Assembly: GCA_964007475.1 (NCBI GenBank)
Contig: OZ023274.1
Span: 29,045,090-29,109,089, forward strand
DNA length: 64,000 nt
Direction of reading: 5' to 3'
From: Hybos culiciformis
Lineage: Eukaryota; Arthropoda; Insecta; Diptera; Hybotidae
Shown here piece by piece: positions 11,883 to 24,336 of the stretch. The position numbers and the translations under genes were made by a program. Position 1 is the first letter of the stretch. Each line of letters begins with the position of its first letter. A model generated the notes under the pieces. It saw only the letters and a program-made list of their open reading frames with translations, did not search any database and had not been told where the DNA came from.

Positions 11883-11984
11883 CGTATTGAATATTACGTA
11901 ATACCTAAACAAACATAATATCTCTCACAATATTTCAATACAGCCAAATACAAAAAAAAAATGAGAAAAAATGAAAAGAAAAAA

Positions 11985-12215
11985 TATTCTCTCTTTGCAA
12001 CTACCTCTCCCCCACGCATTAAAACCGTATATTGGATATGTAAACAAAATTTGTTATACAACTCGTTCTGTATTTACACAAAAATACATTGACACTTGTC
12101 AATTTATATCACTCGACCTTCGGTCTCGTGATATAAGTATTGACTCGTGTCAATGTATTTTTGTGTATACAGAACTCTTAATTAATAACAAATTTAGTTT
12201 ACATATACAATAATC
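11985..12215. mobile_element. Palindromic MITE, second copy (inverted) at about 43347-43505
   Basis: The element is centred near 12118 (cgaccttcggtctcg), with arms 'caaaaatacattgacac' and 'gtcaatgtatttttgtg'. The left half, read in reverse complement, matches 43350-43500: 'gtcaatacttatatcacgag', 'acaacgag', 'caaattt' and the 'gaggtagttgcaa' end. The 80-codon open frame across it is a by-product of the hairpin. Confidence 0.65.
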
Positions 12216-13025
12216 TACTATTAAAGACAAAAAAAAATCATAATATACATATATTAAATTATAGAATTAATAATTTAAAAATTTATTTATTATTTTTTAT
12301 TAACAACAGTAAAGTCTATAATTTCATAAAATTTTTAGGAAATTTATTATTTATTTAATAAAATACATAAAAAATAAATCTACGAAAAACAATTGGTTAA
12401 AAAATTTAGTTTCTTATAAAAAAACTAATTAGATAATAACGTCTGCTGAGAAATGAAACAACGTATGACATTTATACGTCATTATTTGACAATAGCACCA
12501 TTCGATTCCTCGTACTCGATTTTATAAGTACAACTACTTTGCAATATTCTTAATGTTGATTAAGATGTGTTTTTTAGATGAAAATTGTACGCTACTTGAT
12601 ATTTTTTCATACGTTTTTTTTAATTTTCAAATCTTTAAATTCAAATTACTCGAAACCATATATATATTAAACTATATATTCCTAGCTTTCTATGTATTGC
12701 CCGTAAAAAAGCGTAGTCAAAGTTGAACGTGTAAATGTGTGCGTTTTCATGTAATTTTGCTTAGAATTCAAGGGATCGTTATAATAGATTCCTTTTTCGG
12801 ATGTAACAATATTATTAATTAAGTTACATGGCCACCACAGGAAATTATGATAATTACGTATAAAGTAATTTTATTTTAAAAATCAACAGATTTATTATTT
12901 TTACCTGTGAAAATTTAAGTTTATTTGAATTTATTTGAAACTTCTTATATTTTATTAAAAGACTAGTTTTAATACCTCATTTTTTTATCACATTTTAATT
13001 AAACATTTTTATCACATTTTTTTGG

Positions 13026-13490
13026 CGCCGTAACATTTGTCCGCGGGACATTTGTCCGCGATGAAATTTGTATGGAAAACTTCGCGGACAAATGTCATTT
13101 TGCAAAATGTCATTTGTCCGCGATTAATTTTCATCGCGGACAAATGACGCGGCGGACAAAAGACATTTTGATGAGTTTGATGATTTCTAAGTAGGAATTT
13201 GGTTTTCTTTTGAAATAAAACCTTGGTTTCTTAATTTTTATACCTTTTTATTTGAGCGTCTATTTTCAACTGACAAAAGATTAGAAAAAAATATATAATA
13301 GAAGTAGAGCATATGTACAAAAACAATAAAATATTCTATATAACAAAATTGATTATATAAAGAAAATTATGTATGTTTGAAGCACAAATATTAATACGGA
13401 ATCAAATCTAACGCATACTAGGTTAAATGATGTAGAATTTAACACATTTCGAATCGCGGACAAATGTCCCGCGGACAAATGTCCAACCCC
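13026..13490. mobile_element. Foldback MITE iterating the word acatttgtccgcg
   Basis: The left end gtaacatttgtccgcgggac and inverted right end ggttggacatttgtccgcgg match over about 31 bp. Further direct and inverted copies of acatttgtccgcg fill 13030-13170. The middle is AT-rich and non-coding. The word is close to that of the satellite at 4248-5012 (caaatgtccgttgg). Confidence 0.8.
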
Positions 13491-13589
13491 CCATTTTTTC
13501 ATTAAGATAAAATAATTAATTATAAAATGTAAATGACTAAAGTGATTGCTGTAAATTTTGGCACTATTTTTTTTTTTTTTTATTAAAGT

Positions 13590-13830
13590 TACCAAATCGC
13601 TAGGTGGGATACTTTTTATCCTATAAGAAGTATGGATTTGGTAGTGAGGACAGGAATTTTAGACGGGATTAAAAAGTGGGACAGTTAGTAGGTAATCATT
13701 TACACTTTTCTTAAAGCAGCGCAAGTCGTAAATCAAGCGTGCACCAGCTGTCGGGAACAACTTTAATGGGAGAGCATTCCACATTCGCGAGGTGAAATTG
13801 AAAACGAATCTCCGAATCTATTTGGAACTA
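13590..13830 (-). pseudogene. LINE 3' end fragment (minus), same family as 57413-60044
   Basis: Read on the minus strand this holds the last ~60 codons (RTSRMWNALP-like, KLFPTAG, RRFKKSVNDYLL) and the 3' tail atcccacctagcgatttggt. It is strongly 5' truncated, as is typical of target-primed reverse transcription. Confidence 0.8.
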
Positions 13831-14495
13831 TTTGGAACAATATCAATATTTTGCCCATTCAAAATTTTTAGGTTGAACATCCAATGTTTTTTTCCAATTG
13901 AATCAGTCGGAAATCTAAAAAGCTTAATATTGTAATAAAAGTTTTAAGAAAAAAATTATATTACTAGTGAAAACTAATCTGGCTTCCTTTTTTAAAAACC
14001 GATTCACAATCTTTCACAAAACATCGAGGAGCCATTATTAAAAAAAAAAATGAATTATTAAAAAACACAAATGAAATGTAAAATTTTAAAAATTATGTTC
14101 TTGATTTTTTTGAATTTTTAAAACTTATCAAACTTTGTTTATATTTTTCAAATCAAAATACAAATTTAAATCAAAAACGGAAACGGAAACAACTCGAACT
14201 TTAGCAAAAATGTTTTTAAAAATAACATTCACTACCGTTGCCAATATTATTAGGAAAAAATTTAATTTCATAATGGCCCAAGAACGTATGTGACCGGCCT
14301 GTGTTTGTTTTTTTTCTCAGTCATGGTTAGCTATAAAAAAAATGTGAATTGGAAAAACATCTGATTTTCTACTTGTGCTACACTTTTTACATTCAATACA
14401 TAGACAACTAAATATATATAGTTAATATATATATGCTCGAAACTATACTTTTCATTATACGTTGTTTCATTTCTGAGCAGGCGATAATAAACTAG

Positions 14496-15299
14496 GCCTT
14501 AAATAATATGTCTAGAAAAACAATAAAACATGCAAATATATTAAAAGATTAGTTAATTAATTCAGTCTTCTACATAACATAACATTAAATTAGCAGATAA
14601 TAATTGAAGAAGTTAAAAAAGTAAAGGTTTCTATTTCTCATGAAATGTAGATAAAAAAAATAAAAAAGGATAAATTAATCTTTTAAATATGTTTAAAAAT
14701 AAATTTATAAAATACAAATCAATTAAAAAATTATTTAATGTTCAGTTTTCAGCTTTTTTTATAAGAATTTTCGTAAATGGTTGATTTCCTAACAATTTTT
14801 TTTTTGTCAGAATGTTGTTTTGAAGTTTGGATGTTGTCATTATATTGTTTGGATAAATTGTTTAATAAAATATTGGAAAAAACTGAAAAAACATGCTTAA
14901 AAATTTCTTTATAACTTTTTCCACATTCGAAACATGTTTGATCGAAATCTATTACCCCGTCCTACAAAACTTTCTAACGTCAGTTTTATTAAAATCTCTT
15001 TTTGGCACCCGCTTTTTAAAAATTTATTTTTAACTACATCATCATTCATTATTTCACAGAGTATAGCGTTCATATTAAAAAGAATAATAAATGTTTCATC
15101 TGTTCATTTATATTATCTCCTTTAGACAAAATTATCATAGTTTTACAAGTTTTGCATAAGCTTAGGTTTAAAACTGAATGACCGGCATATCCACAAACAT
15201 AAACTATAAAGACCCTTCATCATATTCAAAATTTTGTAAAAATTGTCCTTCCAAAATATGTTTATAATAATCTTCAATATGTATATTACTTTTGTATGT
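14496..15299. other. No gene recognised
   Basis: AT-rich sequence without a supported gene. It could be the 3' flank or 3' untranslated part of the P-element-like pseudogene that begins to its right. Confidence 0.4.
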
Positions 15300-17206
15300 A
15301 TACATTTTTGCAGTTTTCATTTTTGAGTTCTGGTGCATAACTTTTAATTAAATGTTTTAATCTCAGTTTTTTTTCTGATTCGGAAATAATTGCATCCACT
15401 TAATTGTCTTTACCGCCGAAATCTTGCCTCCAGATCGTCGGAAGAAAATTTTCCTGGTAAAAAAAATCAATGTTAAGTACATTAAAAGCTAATTTCGCGA
15501 GATTTATGATAGCTTTCGTGTACACTTCTGCTGATTTGAAAGTGTCTGCAGCTAGCCCTCCATCTGATGAAATTTCTTTCCACGCAAGTAACCACAGAAC
15601 AAACTTCTCCAAAAATTCAATTTGAAAACAGTCTACAAATACAATGGGTAAAAGCCATTGGTTTCTCTTTATTTTACCATTTATTGTAGATTTATTGCTT
15701 ATTATTGAAAACCAATTTTTGAAAATTTCTAAAAAATTTGCCGTTTAAAGCAATTTGTTGACTCGTGTAAAATGTTTAATAAAACTGGAACTTTTTGTCT
15801 TTCAAAATTATTCGGTTCTACGGTTTTTTGATTTAGTTTATAGCCTTTTTAATTGTTTAATTTTTTTCCAAATAATATAATTCTTTTAGGTGATTGAATG
15901 AAGCTACACATATTTTAGAAAAGTTATTGAAGTCAGGATAGTAAAAAATCTTTGTTTTTTTATTTAGCCAATTATTTTTAAAATTTTTTGCAATGTGGAT
16001 AGAGTCATATAATAAATGTATATTATTTTCAGGGAACTTAGGATTTTGAAATTTGAAGCTTTTGTCAGGAGAAAAAATTGAAAACATGTTTTAGTTTGAC
16101 CGCAAATTGTCTGTTACAATTGCAACAACCTCAAAACCTACTTTTTGTACTTCATTAATTACTTTTATGCCTTGAGCACAGCTAATACCGTAAAGCAATT
16201 TTGAGCTACCGTAAAAACCGATTTTCTGCATCATTTCTTAATTAATTTAAATAAGAATTATAAAAAACGCAAGATATTAATTTTATTGATTTTTTGTAAA
16301 AAGAATTTCTTAAAATTATTTCATAATTAATCAGAAAACTGAATTTATTTTTTTTTTGCTCCAGAAAGAATTGACTACGTCACAAATTAATTTTTTTGTT
16401 TCTTTTTCACAGCGTTTCTTTTGCATCGAAATTTGGTTTTGCTGCATTTTTCTGTCACAATCATATTATAAAAAAAACAAAAGCAGTTGTTTGCAGTTGA
16501 TTTTTTTGCAGTTGATTTTTAGCTGTGAACAGGTTTCCGGAACATTCCTTCAAAAATTGCTTTGCGGCATTAGCTGTGCTCAAGGCATTAGGGTATAATC
16601 ATGAAAATTTTTTCCTCTACAGCTATTTATTGGTATTAATTTCACCACTTCCTTCATTGTTCCATAGCAAGAGCTCAGTAGAAAATATAATACAGTTTTC
16701 GCAAAATCAGATTTATTGTCTGCAAACCCTGTTAATTTTCCGGATTTGTAATTAATTTGTGCTTTAATGTAGATCTCGTCTATCTCAATTATTACTTTTT
16801 TTTCCCTTTCAGACAAGTTTTTTGCAAGTTCTAATAGAAAATTATTGTTAGAGTCGACGTTGTCTGGACTAATATTTTTAAACTAAATAATTGATTGAAG
16901 TGTTCGTTTGTGGGGTAAGATTAATATTTTTTGATCTCTGATCAGATTGTAGCAAGTAGGAGATTGGAAGTATAAAAGAAAGGAATTTATTATTGTATTT
17001 TTACTATATTTTTTTTTTCGTAACATTTGTCTAATTTGGTCGTGCATAATATCAACTTCATTATTAAATTCAAAATCTATTTCAGATTTAAGTTCAATAA
17101 CATTTTCTTAATTATTTAGTGCATTTTCTAAATAATAATCAATTTTTTTTTCTTTCAACAAAAATTTTTTCATCACTATTGTAATAATTTAGAATTTTTG
17201 CTAACT
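15300..17206 (-). pseudogene. P-element/THAP9-like transposase, core and C-terminal part (broken)
   Basis: On the minus strand, from right to left, the pieces follow P-element/THAP9 order. A region with LPHKRTLQS (about 16930) is followed by the first catalytic segment EIDEIYIKAQINYKSGKLTG (about 16760) and KTVLYFLL. Next come GCAQGI, then VGFEVVAIVTDN with the second acidic residue (about 16110), then HLLYDSIHIAKNFKNNWLN and FYYPDF (about 15980). An RFG-like region and SEKKLR follow near 15350-15440. Stops and frameshifts separate the pieces and a palindromic segment (16172-16580) interrupts them. The N-terminal THAP part lies at 25200-25700, displaced by the hAT insertion that starts at 17215. 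The gene would have acted on its own element DNA in the nucleus and is now dead. Confidence 0.75.
16172..16580. mobile_element. Repeat insertion with inverted ends; part duplicated at 28977-29178
   Basis: The word ccttgagcacagctaatacc at 16171 is inverted at 16562-16581 (ggcattagctgtgctcaagg), flanking about 350 bases that break the P-like reading frame. About 200 bp of it (16178-16375) are repeated with about 95% identity at 28977-29178. No clear target duplication was found. Confidence 0.5.
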
Positions 17207-17376
17207 GTGACCATCAGCGCCGTAACTAGCTTTTCTAGTGCCCTGTGCAAGATTACATTTTTGGGCCCTAACCTAATTCTAAATTTTTTTTTGGAAAATT
17301 AATTAGAAGAAATAAACATAGTACATAAAATGTTAAGAAATATTTCTTTATTATTATTTTTTTTTTATAAATATTT

Positions 17377-17583
17377 TTATTTGAATTGCACTTTTTTGGC
17401 TTTCATTTCCCGAATTCGTTTATTAACATCGTCATAACTAATATTTTTTACAACGTTATATTCAATAGATTTTATTGAAAAATTGGATAGCCTCTCTTGT
17501 GCTATAGTGGATCTGAAATAATTCTTGATTAATTTTAGTTTGCTAAAACTTCTTTCACACGATGCATTAGAAACTGGAAGAGT
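17377..17583 (-). pseudogene. hAT transposase C-terminal (dimerisation) exon end
   Basis: The minus-strand protein contains the hATC signature: ASCERSFSKLK, LIKNYFRSTIAQERL and SIEYN, then an EMKAKKVQF ending that resembles ZMYM1-like/TTF-type hAT proteins. The frame is open through the preceding LPVSN. Upstream residues are displaced to about 24037-24310 by the 6.45 kb insertion at 17584. The N-terminal BED/catalytic parts are absent, so this is an internally deleted element that would need a helper. Confidence 0.85.
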
Positions 17584-18631
17584 CTCCCGTCCAAATTTAA
17601 AACATAGTAACTTTTTTTTTACAAGTTGAGTAAAATGAGTATGAAGTTCTTTTTTGTTTTTCTTATTTTTCATTAGTCTTTAGAGTGAAAGGGGAACTTT
17701 TTTCGAAAGAACATTAAGTAATCAATGTGAAAATTCATGCTAAAGGAAATTTGGTCACTTATTTCTGAAGAAAATTAAAAAAAAAAAGTTCTATAAATAG
17801 AAGAATTGAAAAAAAAAATCACATCTTACCGTTGAAAACATATCTAAAGATGCTTTTTTTTATAGATGTTTTATATTTTATGTGATAACGAAAATTTCCT
17901 ATATGAAACATCGCAACTTAACTTACAATGCTTTATTTTTGCAATATGTTTTTTTTTTGGTTTTGATTAATCATAGCATAAACTAGCAAGTGGATGATAA
18001 TATCTAATTTTAACAAATAAATGTTATTAAAATATACGTAATTTTTTCCGAAGTCAGATAATATTGTTATTTTAAGTTCTGAAAAGCAAAAACACATAAA
18101 TAAATAAATGTTGTTTTAAAAATGAATAGTATGTAATTTATTTTATTGATTAAATACAAAGATAATAAAGTCAAAATTAATTCAAAAGCTCTAAAAGTAG
18201 TATAAAAATGTTTGGTTATAAAATTTAATGAAAATAAAAATAATTAATTGAATTATAAATTCCTTAAAGTTAGTACTTAGGCTTGAACCTAAGTGTGCTT
18301 ATTGCTTTATCTTTGTTGATGGTAAACTATAATATAAAATTAATAGACAGTAGGCACATATTTTTAGTTTGAAGAAATATCACAAATAAAATCGAATTAT
18401 CTATAGGTACTTTTTATTCAAATATTATTTAATTGCTATTTTTCCTATTTATAATCAATCACATTTTATTCAGTCCTAAATGTTATATAAAAAATTATCC
18501 AAAAATACTTTTTGTTTGAGTAGTTTACTTAATGTAAAAATGTATCACCTAAACTTTTTTAAAGTTAATAATATAAACGAGTTTAAAAATATAAAATATA
18601 TTATATAATATTGATTTAAAATTTAGATTAT

Positions 18632-19265
18632 TTATTCAGCTGCAAATTTAGCAAGATCTTTAGCCTGTTCGTTAGATTTTAAATTTTCCCAAAAGAATCT
18701 TTTTTTGATAGGCATGTGTGGCAATAGCTCACTTTTAATTTTGGCAAGTTTATTAGAATTAACACCAATATCGTTCGAGTTTGGTTGTAGAAGTGTTGCC
18801 TTGAAAGTTTTTTTCAAAAAACTTGCCGGCTGAAAATCTTCGTCAGACAAATAGTTTTTGTAGAACATGTTTTTACTGCCCTTCGGAAACTCTACTTGCC
18901 TAATATCTTCTAAAAAAAGGGATTTTATTTATATCTTCATCGCCTTTTTTTCGAACTTTGCAACCATTTTCAAATTGATGGAAATTTTGAGCCGAAAGTA
19001 AGATCACTTCATTCGATTTATCAGCATTTCGAATAATACTGGCTAAGTCTGATACGTCTAAAATGTTTTGTTGGTTTTTCCACAATGTTCCAATTCTGCC
19101 GTGGATTGAGTCACACTTCATAAAAGAGTGTCCTGGTTCAAAATAATTTACTCTAATTTTTTCTGGACCCCATTCCAAATTTACTAAGGTTGCAAATGTT
19201 GACATCAAAACCCAGTTCTTATTTTGGGCTGAACAGTTATCAGCCAAAAAAATAAAAGTACTCAC
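18632..19265 (-). pseudogene. DNCxxQNKN-type transposon protein, C-terminal part
   Basis: Minus strand. The piece 18900-19265 has TFIFLADNCSAQNKNW, then GHSFMKCDSIHG, which look like the acidic and histidine positions of a nuclease-like core in this family. I recall this region being catalogued as DUF7869, but I could not check. After a one-base frameshift near 18910 the frame continues through VEFPKGSKNMFYKNYL to a C-terminal PIKKRFFWENL block ending at 18632. The N-terminal part lies at 21890-23458, beyond a LINE inserted at about 19266-21900. Confidence 0.7.
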
Positions 19266-21900
19266 ACAGGTATTTGCATTGAGGATTACGTTGTAATAGG
19301 CTGAAGATACATCTTAAATGCAATTGAGTACATAACCTCTCTTCTTGACCCAACGGATGAAGTTATTTTATGTGGCGATTTTAATTTACCAGACATAAAA
19401 TGGACAACACATGATGAAGAACCTTTCCAAGTTGCTGAGAATGTAGTGCATGAAATTGATAGTACTTTTGTAGATACCCTTAATTGCCATTCACTACAAC
19501 AAATTTCAAACGTTACCAATTCAAGACAACTTGACTTAGTATATACATCTGACTGGAATAATGTTCTTCTTCGTGATATTGTAACACCTCTCGTTAACAT
19601 TGATTGTTATCATCCGCCTATTTGCTTCACTATTTGTATAAATTCGTCCCCAGAACCTGACGCAGCTAAAACGTATTGCTATAATTTCAGCAAAGCAAAT
19701 TTCGTAGGTTTGAATGATTTTTTTAGCTCTTATGACTTTTCTACATTATTTAAAAACGATATTATTAGTAAGTTTTATGATATTGTTTATCGAGGTTTTA
19801 AACAGTATGTTCCCGTTACTATTGACAAAGGGTCACGCACAAACCCTATCTGGTTTGATTCGGACTTAAAACGACTTAGAAATAAAAAAAACAAAGCGTG
19901 GAGGACTTATAATAAAACAAAAAATAATAACGACTATGTAGTCTTTGTCAGTATTTTCGAAGAATTTAAAACCACTACTGACCAAAAATATAATGACTAC
20001 TTAATTGACATTTCAACTAAAATTAAAGATGACCCGAAGACATTTTGGAAATTTGTTAATTCTAAAAGAAAATGCGATGAGTTCCCTACCTTTCTTGAAT
20101 ATAATGGACAAAAAAGTAATGACTCGAAAATTATTTCAAATTTTTTCAAAACTCATTTTTCAAGTTCATACTCTAGTTCAACCTTTTCTGTCTGCGAAAC
20201 TGATTTTACCCACATGAATGAGACGGCCCAAGAATTGCCTTTAGATGTTTATTTCGATACTTGTCTTGTACAGAAACATTTAAAAAAACTTAATTCCAAT
20301 TCGAGACCAGGTCCAGATGGAGTGCCAGAGATAATTTTGAAAAATTGTTCTGAGTCTCTTGCTTCACCCATTTCATCTCTCTTTAATCTTTCCCTTACGT
20401 CGAAAGTTTTTCCTTCTTTTTGGAAGACTGCCTTTATAAAGCCTGTCCATAAAAAAGGTCCAAAACAAGATATAAAAAACTACCGTCCTATTGCGAACCT
20501 CTCTCCTATCCTATTTATAATCAATGCACAACGTTTCTTATTCCGAATCAACACGGATTTATGAAAAAGAAATCAACCGTCACTAATCTTGTTGAAACAA
20601 CCTCTTCTATCATAGAATCTATGGAATCCCGATCCCAAACCGACGTTATTTACACCGATCTTAGTAAAGCTTTTGATTTATTGCCCCATGATGTTATCTT
20701 GTTCAAACTTAAAAAGCTAAATTTTCCTGAGTATTTTATCAATTGGGTGGGCTCTTATTTAAAAGGACGAACATACAGAGTTATATTTCGATCATCAGTT
20801 TCATCTGCTTATGAGGCCAACTCTGGAGTACCCCAGGGAAGTCATCTGGGTCCCCTCCTCTTCATTATTTCCATTAATGACGTTAGTTCTATAATACTAA
20901 ATAGTGATGTTCAAATTTATGCAGATGATATGAAGATTTTTAAAATGATTAAATCAATTCATGAAGCAACTCTCCTGCAGGAAGATTTGAATCGTTTTTT
21001 TCGCTGGTGCAAGTCGAACAATCTCTTACTCAATATTGATAAATGTGCTTATATGACTTTTACTCGCAGACATAATCCTATTAATCACGTTTACTCCTTT
21101 AATAATGAAGTACTTAACAATGCTACTTTCTTCAAGGACTTAGGGGTCTGTTTTGACGAGAAATTGTCTTTTACGTCACACTATGATAATATTGTAAATA
21201 AGACTAACTCCATGCTAGGTTTCATAAAAAGGTGGTCCCGCGAATTTAACGACCCGTACATTCTTAAAGCACTCTATACTACTATCGTGCGCCCAAATAT
21301 TGAATATGCCAGCCAAGTGTGGTCACCTTATTACAACATTCACATTGACCGCATTGAATCAATCCAAAAGAAATTTTTAAGATTCGCTCTTCGGCATCTT
21401 CCCTGGTCTGATCCTTTAATTTTACCACCTTACGAGAATAGATTAAAACTGATCAAATTAGTGTCCCTAAAAAAAAGACGAGAAGTAGGCGATGTTATTT
21501 TCGTAACTCAAGTAGTTAACGAAAACATAGGTTCTTCCTACATTCTTCAAAGAATACAATTTCGTTCAGATCATCGTCTTCGCTCTGTTGAGCTTTTTTC
21601 CGTAAAATTCCACAGAACAAATTATGGACAAAATGAACCTATCAACAGAATGCTCACTACAGGAAACAAATACAAACACTTAATTGATTTTTCTGTAACA
21701 AAACAAAACCTCAAACATATTCTTTTAGGTTAGTAATTACATGTATATGTATGTATTTAAGTTAATTATTTTTCAAAAATTTTACTATGTATTTTTCAAA
21801 AATTTTACTATGTATTTTTTTTAGTTTAATTTTAAATTTTTCCAATGTAAAAAGTTTGAGCTAAACTATAAATAAATTAAATAAATTAAATTAGATACTT
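19266..21900 (+). mobile_element. 5'-truncated Jockey/I-group LINE inserted in the transposon gene
   Basis: The plus-strand coding region runs from an endonuclease C-terminus through reverse transcriptase to a C-terminal domain. It ends in an AT-rich 3' tail with an (aaattaaat)-like run at about 21868-21895. It interrupts the minus-strand DNCxxQNKN gene. The 5' border lies between about 19266 and 19290. A clean target duplication was not identified. Confidence 0.75.
19311..21733 (+). pseudogene. LINE ORF2: endonuclease C-terminus plus reverse transcriptase, one frameshift
   Basis: The first frame (to 20564) has VILCGDFNLPDIKW, typical of the endonuclease/exonuclease/phosphatase fold, and SRPGPDGVPEIILKN followed by KNYRPIANLS, the start of the reverse transcriptase. 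The second frame (20561-21733) carries DLSKAFDLLPHDVIL, SGVPQGSHLGPLLF and the active site YADD (QIYADDMKIF). A C-terminal LPPYENRLKLI...RREVGD block of the Jockey/I group follows. The two frames are joined by a shift at about 20515-20561, with a few residues of the conserved LSPI...FE block lost. The endonuclease N-terminus is missing. This copy is dead. Confidence 0.85.
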
Positions 21901-23458
21901 GAGGGGCGTTGCGACCAATTATCCCTTCATACCAAACCAAGCACTGATTTTTCCCTTTATGCATCGCGGCGTATGTCTCATGCATCACTAGCAAACAGCT
22001 AATAAAATAACTATTTTTGGTGGTCATTTTTGGTAGGATTAAAATTTTTTGCATGTCGACAGAAAATACGTTGTGTGTTTCTGGCCAGTTCATTTTGCTG
22101 TCATCTTTATAAGCTCGCCGAGCCTCTCTGTACCGCTTTTTATGTTGTACAAAGTGCTTACAAATATCACAATCGATGGCATCATGTGTACTTAAATTAG
22201 TAATATGAACTTGGTTAGAAATATTTTCTGTAAAAGAAAAAATTTGTAATACAAGTACATATAATAAAGGAGAATACAACAAAAAAATAAAAAATAAAAA
22301 TAAATAAAAAGTTTGTTGTACCTGAAATGAAATCTTTTGAACAGCTTGGTTGATTATCTTGTCCATGGATATTGGTGGGCATACCTTCATTACATGTATC
22401 AACTTTAGTGAAATCTTGTACAAAAATATATAACATGAATTAGTACATTATCGAGAAAATTCAGGAATTTTAATCCTACCTGTAGAAGGGCAACCATTTA
22501 GTTCTTGATCTTTATACTGTTCAGCAGCATCAATGCATTGTCCATCGTATTGCTTTATATGCTGTGAATATTTGGAGCATGTTGGACATTCGTCTTGGGA
22601 TGGTGTCGAAAACCCAATATTTTGTTTTTTGAAACTATTCGACAATTTTCATATGAAATCATTTCATTTTTGTAGACTTTATTATACTCCTTATGTAAAT
22701 ATGTGATGGAAAGCTCAGGGGGAAGATATTTTCAGTTCGGTGAATGCTCTTGATTATAATGAGACACAGCAGGATTAAAACAGTCAATAAATTCTACAAT
22801 ACATCTTCATCTTTAATAATTGCCTCAAGTTTAATTTGTTCAGCTCTTGGATCACCCGTTTGTCCTTAAGATCTACACAACCCAATTTGTTTTTGCTTTT
22901 TAAATGCTGAGTCACAAAACCATCACTTTTACTGCCTAAAGTATGCAGGAACATTATTTTGCAAACTTTTACAGGAGGCTCATTCAAGTTGGAATTAGGT
23001 AAATTATATTCTATTGTTTTATTTCGTTTCAACGGATTATTTGATTTGGTTTTAGTTGAAACTTTGAGCTGTTGTATATACTTGTCTAAAAATAAGCCAC
23101 GCTCAGAAAATGAAAATTTTCTGAATTGGTTCAAAACATCCATTCGACTCAAAGTCAAATTGTATTTTTCGTAACTTTTTTTTTTGCAGTTGCAAGATGG
23201 CAGCAACATTAAAGTATTTTTTTTAGTTAACCGCGGCTGTACTTCTTTAACTTCTTTTGCTTTTTGATTGACGTTTTCATTAATTGTATTTGCTTTCTTA
23301 GTAGACGTAGGAATGGAGGAGTCAACCTCATCAGATACTTCTTTATCACTCCGTACATCTACTTCGGATGTTGGATAAGATGTTGGGTCCAAAACATCGT
23401 CATCACTATCGAAATCAAAAGAATTTCCCATCGATTGCGCTTGAAACCTAATTTCCAT
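21890..23458 (-). pseudogene. DNCxxQNKN-type transposon protein, N-terminal and middle exons
   Basis: On the minus strand the first exon (23458-22784) starts MEIRFQAQSMGNSF, has an acidic Ser/Asp-rich region, CNCKKKSYEK, then VCKIMFLHTLGSK. Past a stop the next segment continues with YLPPELSI. The segment 22645-22448 has IGFSTPSQDECPTCSKY, a Cys pair typical of the family. Two short introns with GT-AG ends (about 22424-22479 and 22226-22320) seem to follow. The segment DCDICKHF...FSVDMQKILILP...CLVWYEG reaches 21890, where the LINE interrupts. Stops and frameshifts make it a pseudogene. The first 97 codons are also found at 7843-8142. Confidence 0.7.
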
Positions 23459-24036
23459 TCAAAAAAAAAATTATTTGCTATTTTGCTTACACTGTAGTTT
23501 ATATGTGTTCTATTGAGCTTTACTTGATAAAAAACGTAGCATCTTAACTTACTATGTTTTAAATAAGGTATAATAAATTTAAAAAAATAATTATTACATC
23601 TACAAAAACATAGTAAGTTAAATTCTCCAGATACAATGTTTAAATCTAGTAATACTTACGCTTTTACTAAATCGACCATCATTTTTCCGCGTGATGCCAT
23701 TATTTTAAATTTTACTATAATAAAACTGCACTCGCGCAAATTTAAAAGAAGACTGACTCTCTTGTCTTAGATTTTTGCCGATAAAATCATTGATAACATT
23801 TCTAAAGAGCGTGATAAAAATAAATAAAAGGAGGAGTATAATAGTTTTATGTTTTATGTAAGTATCTTGAATAAAAAACTAAAGTTGCTAAAAAAGTAGT
23901 CTCAATTGTGAAAGAACAGGAAAAAATATGAAAAAACGGGTGAGAGTGAAAGAAAAAGAAAAAAAACCAGGTTACTTGGTTTAAAAAAAAAATACATAGC
24001 AACTTGAGTTACTATGTTTTGAATTTGGACGGCAGG

Positions 24037-24336
24037 AGTGAGAAATATTCGCAGATCAATATTAATGTTTGGATAAGACTCAACTAAGCCAAAGTCATGA
24101 AGTGCCTGCAAAATTTCAAGTGGAGTTGCAGTTTTAATATTACGTATAAGCGTTAAATCTCATAGCCAAACTCGTACATATTTAAATCTTTACTATACTT
24201 AATGGCTAAATCTGCAGCCGACTTTTTAGATCAAAAATGCTGGTTGATTCCAAAAACGAACCAAACAGAAAGGAAAAATCGTTGCAGATAGTTCTCAGTT
24301 GCTCATAACGCCAATATAATTGAGATAATAGAAATA
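24037..24336 (-). pseudogene. hAT transposase segment upstream of the dimerisation domain
   Basis: The minus strand reads YEQLRTICNDFSFLFGS, then LQALHDFGLVESYPNINIDLRIFL, which in an uninterrupted hAT protein lies immediately before the LPV...ASCERSFSK block now at 17377-17583. It has a frameshift and a stop. Confidence 0.65.

Larger units (their letters stand above)
12424..14495. mobile_element. About 2.1 kb element with inverted ends, containing nested repeats
   Basis: The left block ctgctgagaaatgaaacaac (12443) is matched inverted at 14459-14478 (gttgtttcatttctgagcag). The inverted match continues inward to an AT-rich block near 12655-12700 and 14395-14445 (ctttctatgtattg against caatacatagac). 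The interior holds a foldback (13026-13490) and a LINE fragment (13590-13830), both later insertions. No transposase was found, so it would be non-autonomous. Confidence 0.5.
17581..24039. mobile_element. TIR transposon (17584-24036) coding a DNCxxQNKN-type protein, 3-bp duplication AGT
   Basis: The left end is ctcccgtccaaatttaaaac and the inverted right end cctgccgtccaaattcaaaa. The inverted match goes on with catagtaac. The flanks carry agt at 17581-17583 and 24037-24039. The homologous hAT sequence at 7689-7706 shows the same site without the insertion (gaagagtgagaaa), which fixes both borders. Subterminal copies of aacttactatgtttt lie near both ends (for example 23543-23563). The interior holds a minus-strand gene broken by a LINE. 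The encoded family is common in insects and cnidarians but is not one of the classical superfamilies. Confidence 0.85.

Noticed and set aside
11971..12213. 80-codon open frame on plus
   Set aside because: It spans the palindromic MITE whose other copy at 43347 is not open.
13353..13595. Open frame on minus across 13353-13595
   Set aside because: It runs through the foldback repeat words and poly-T with no recognisable motif.
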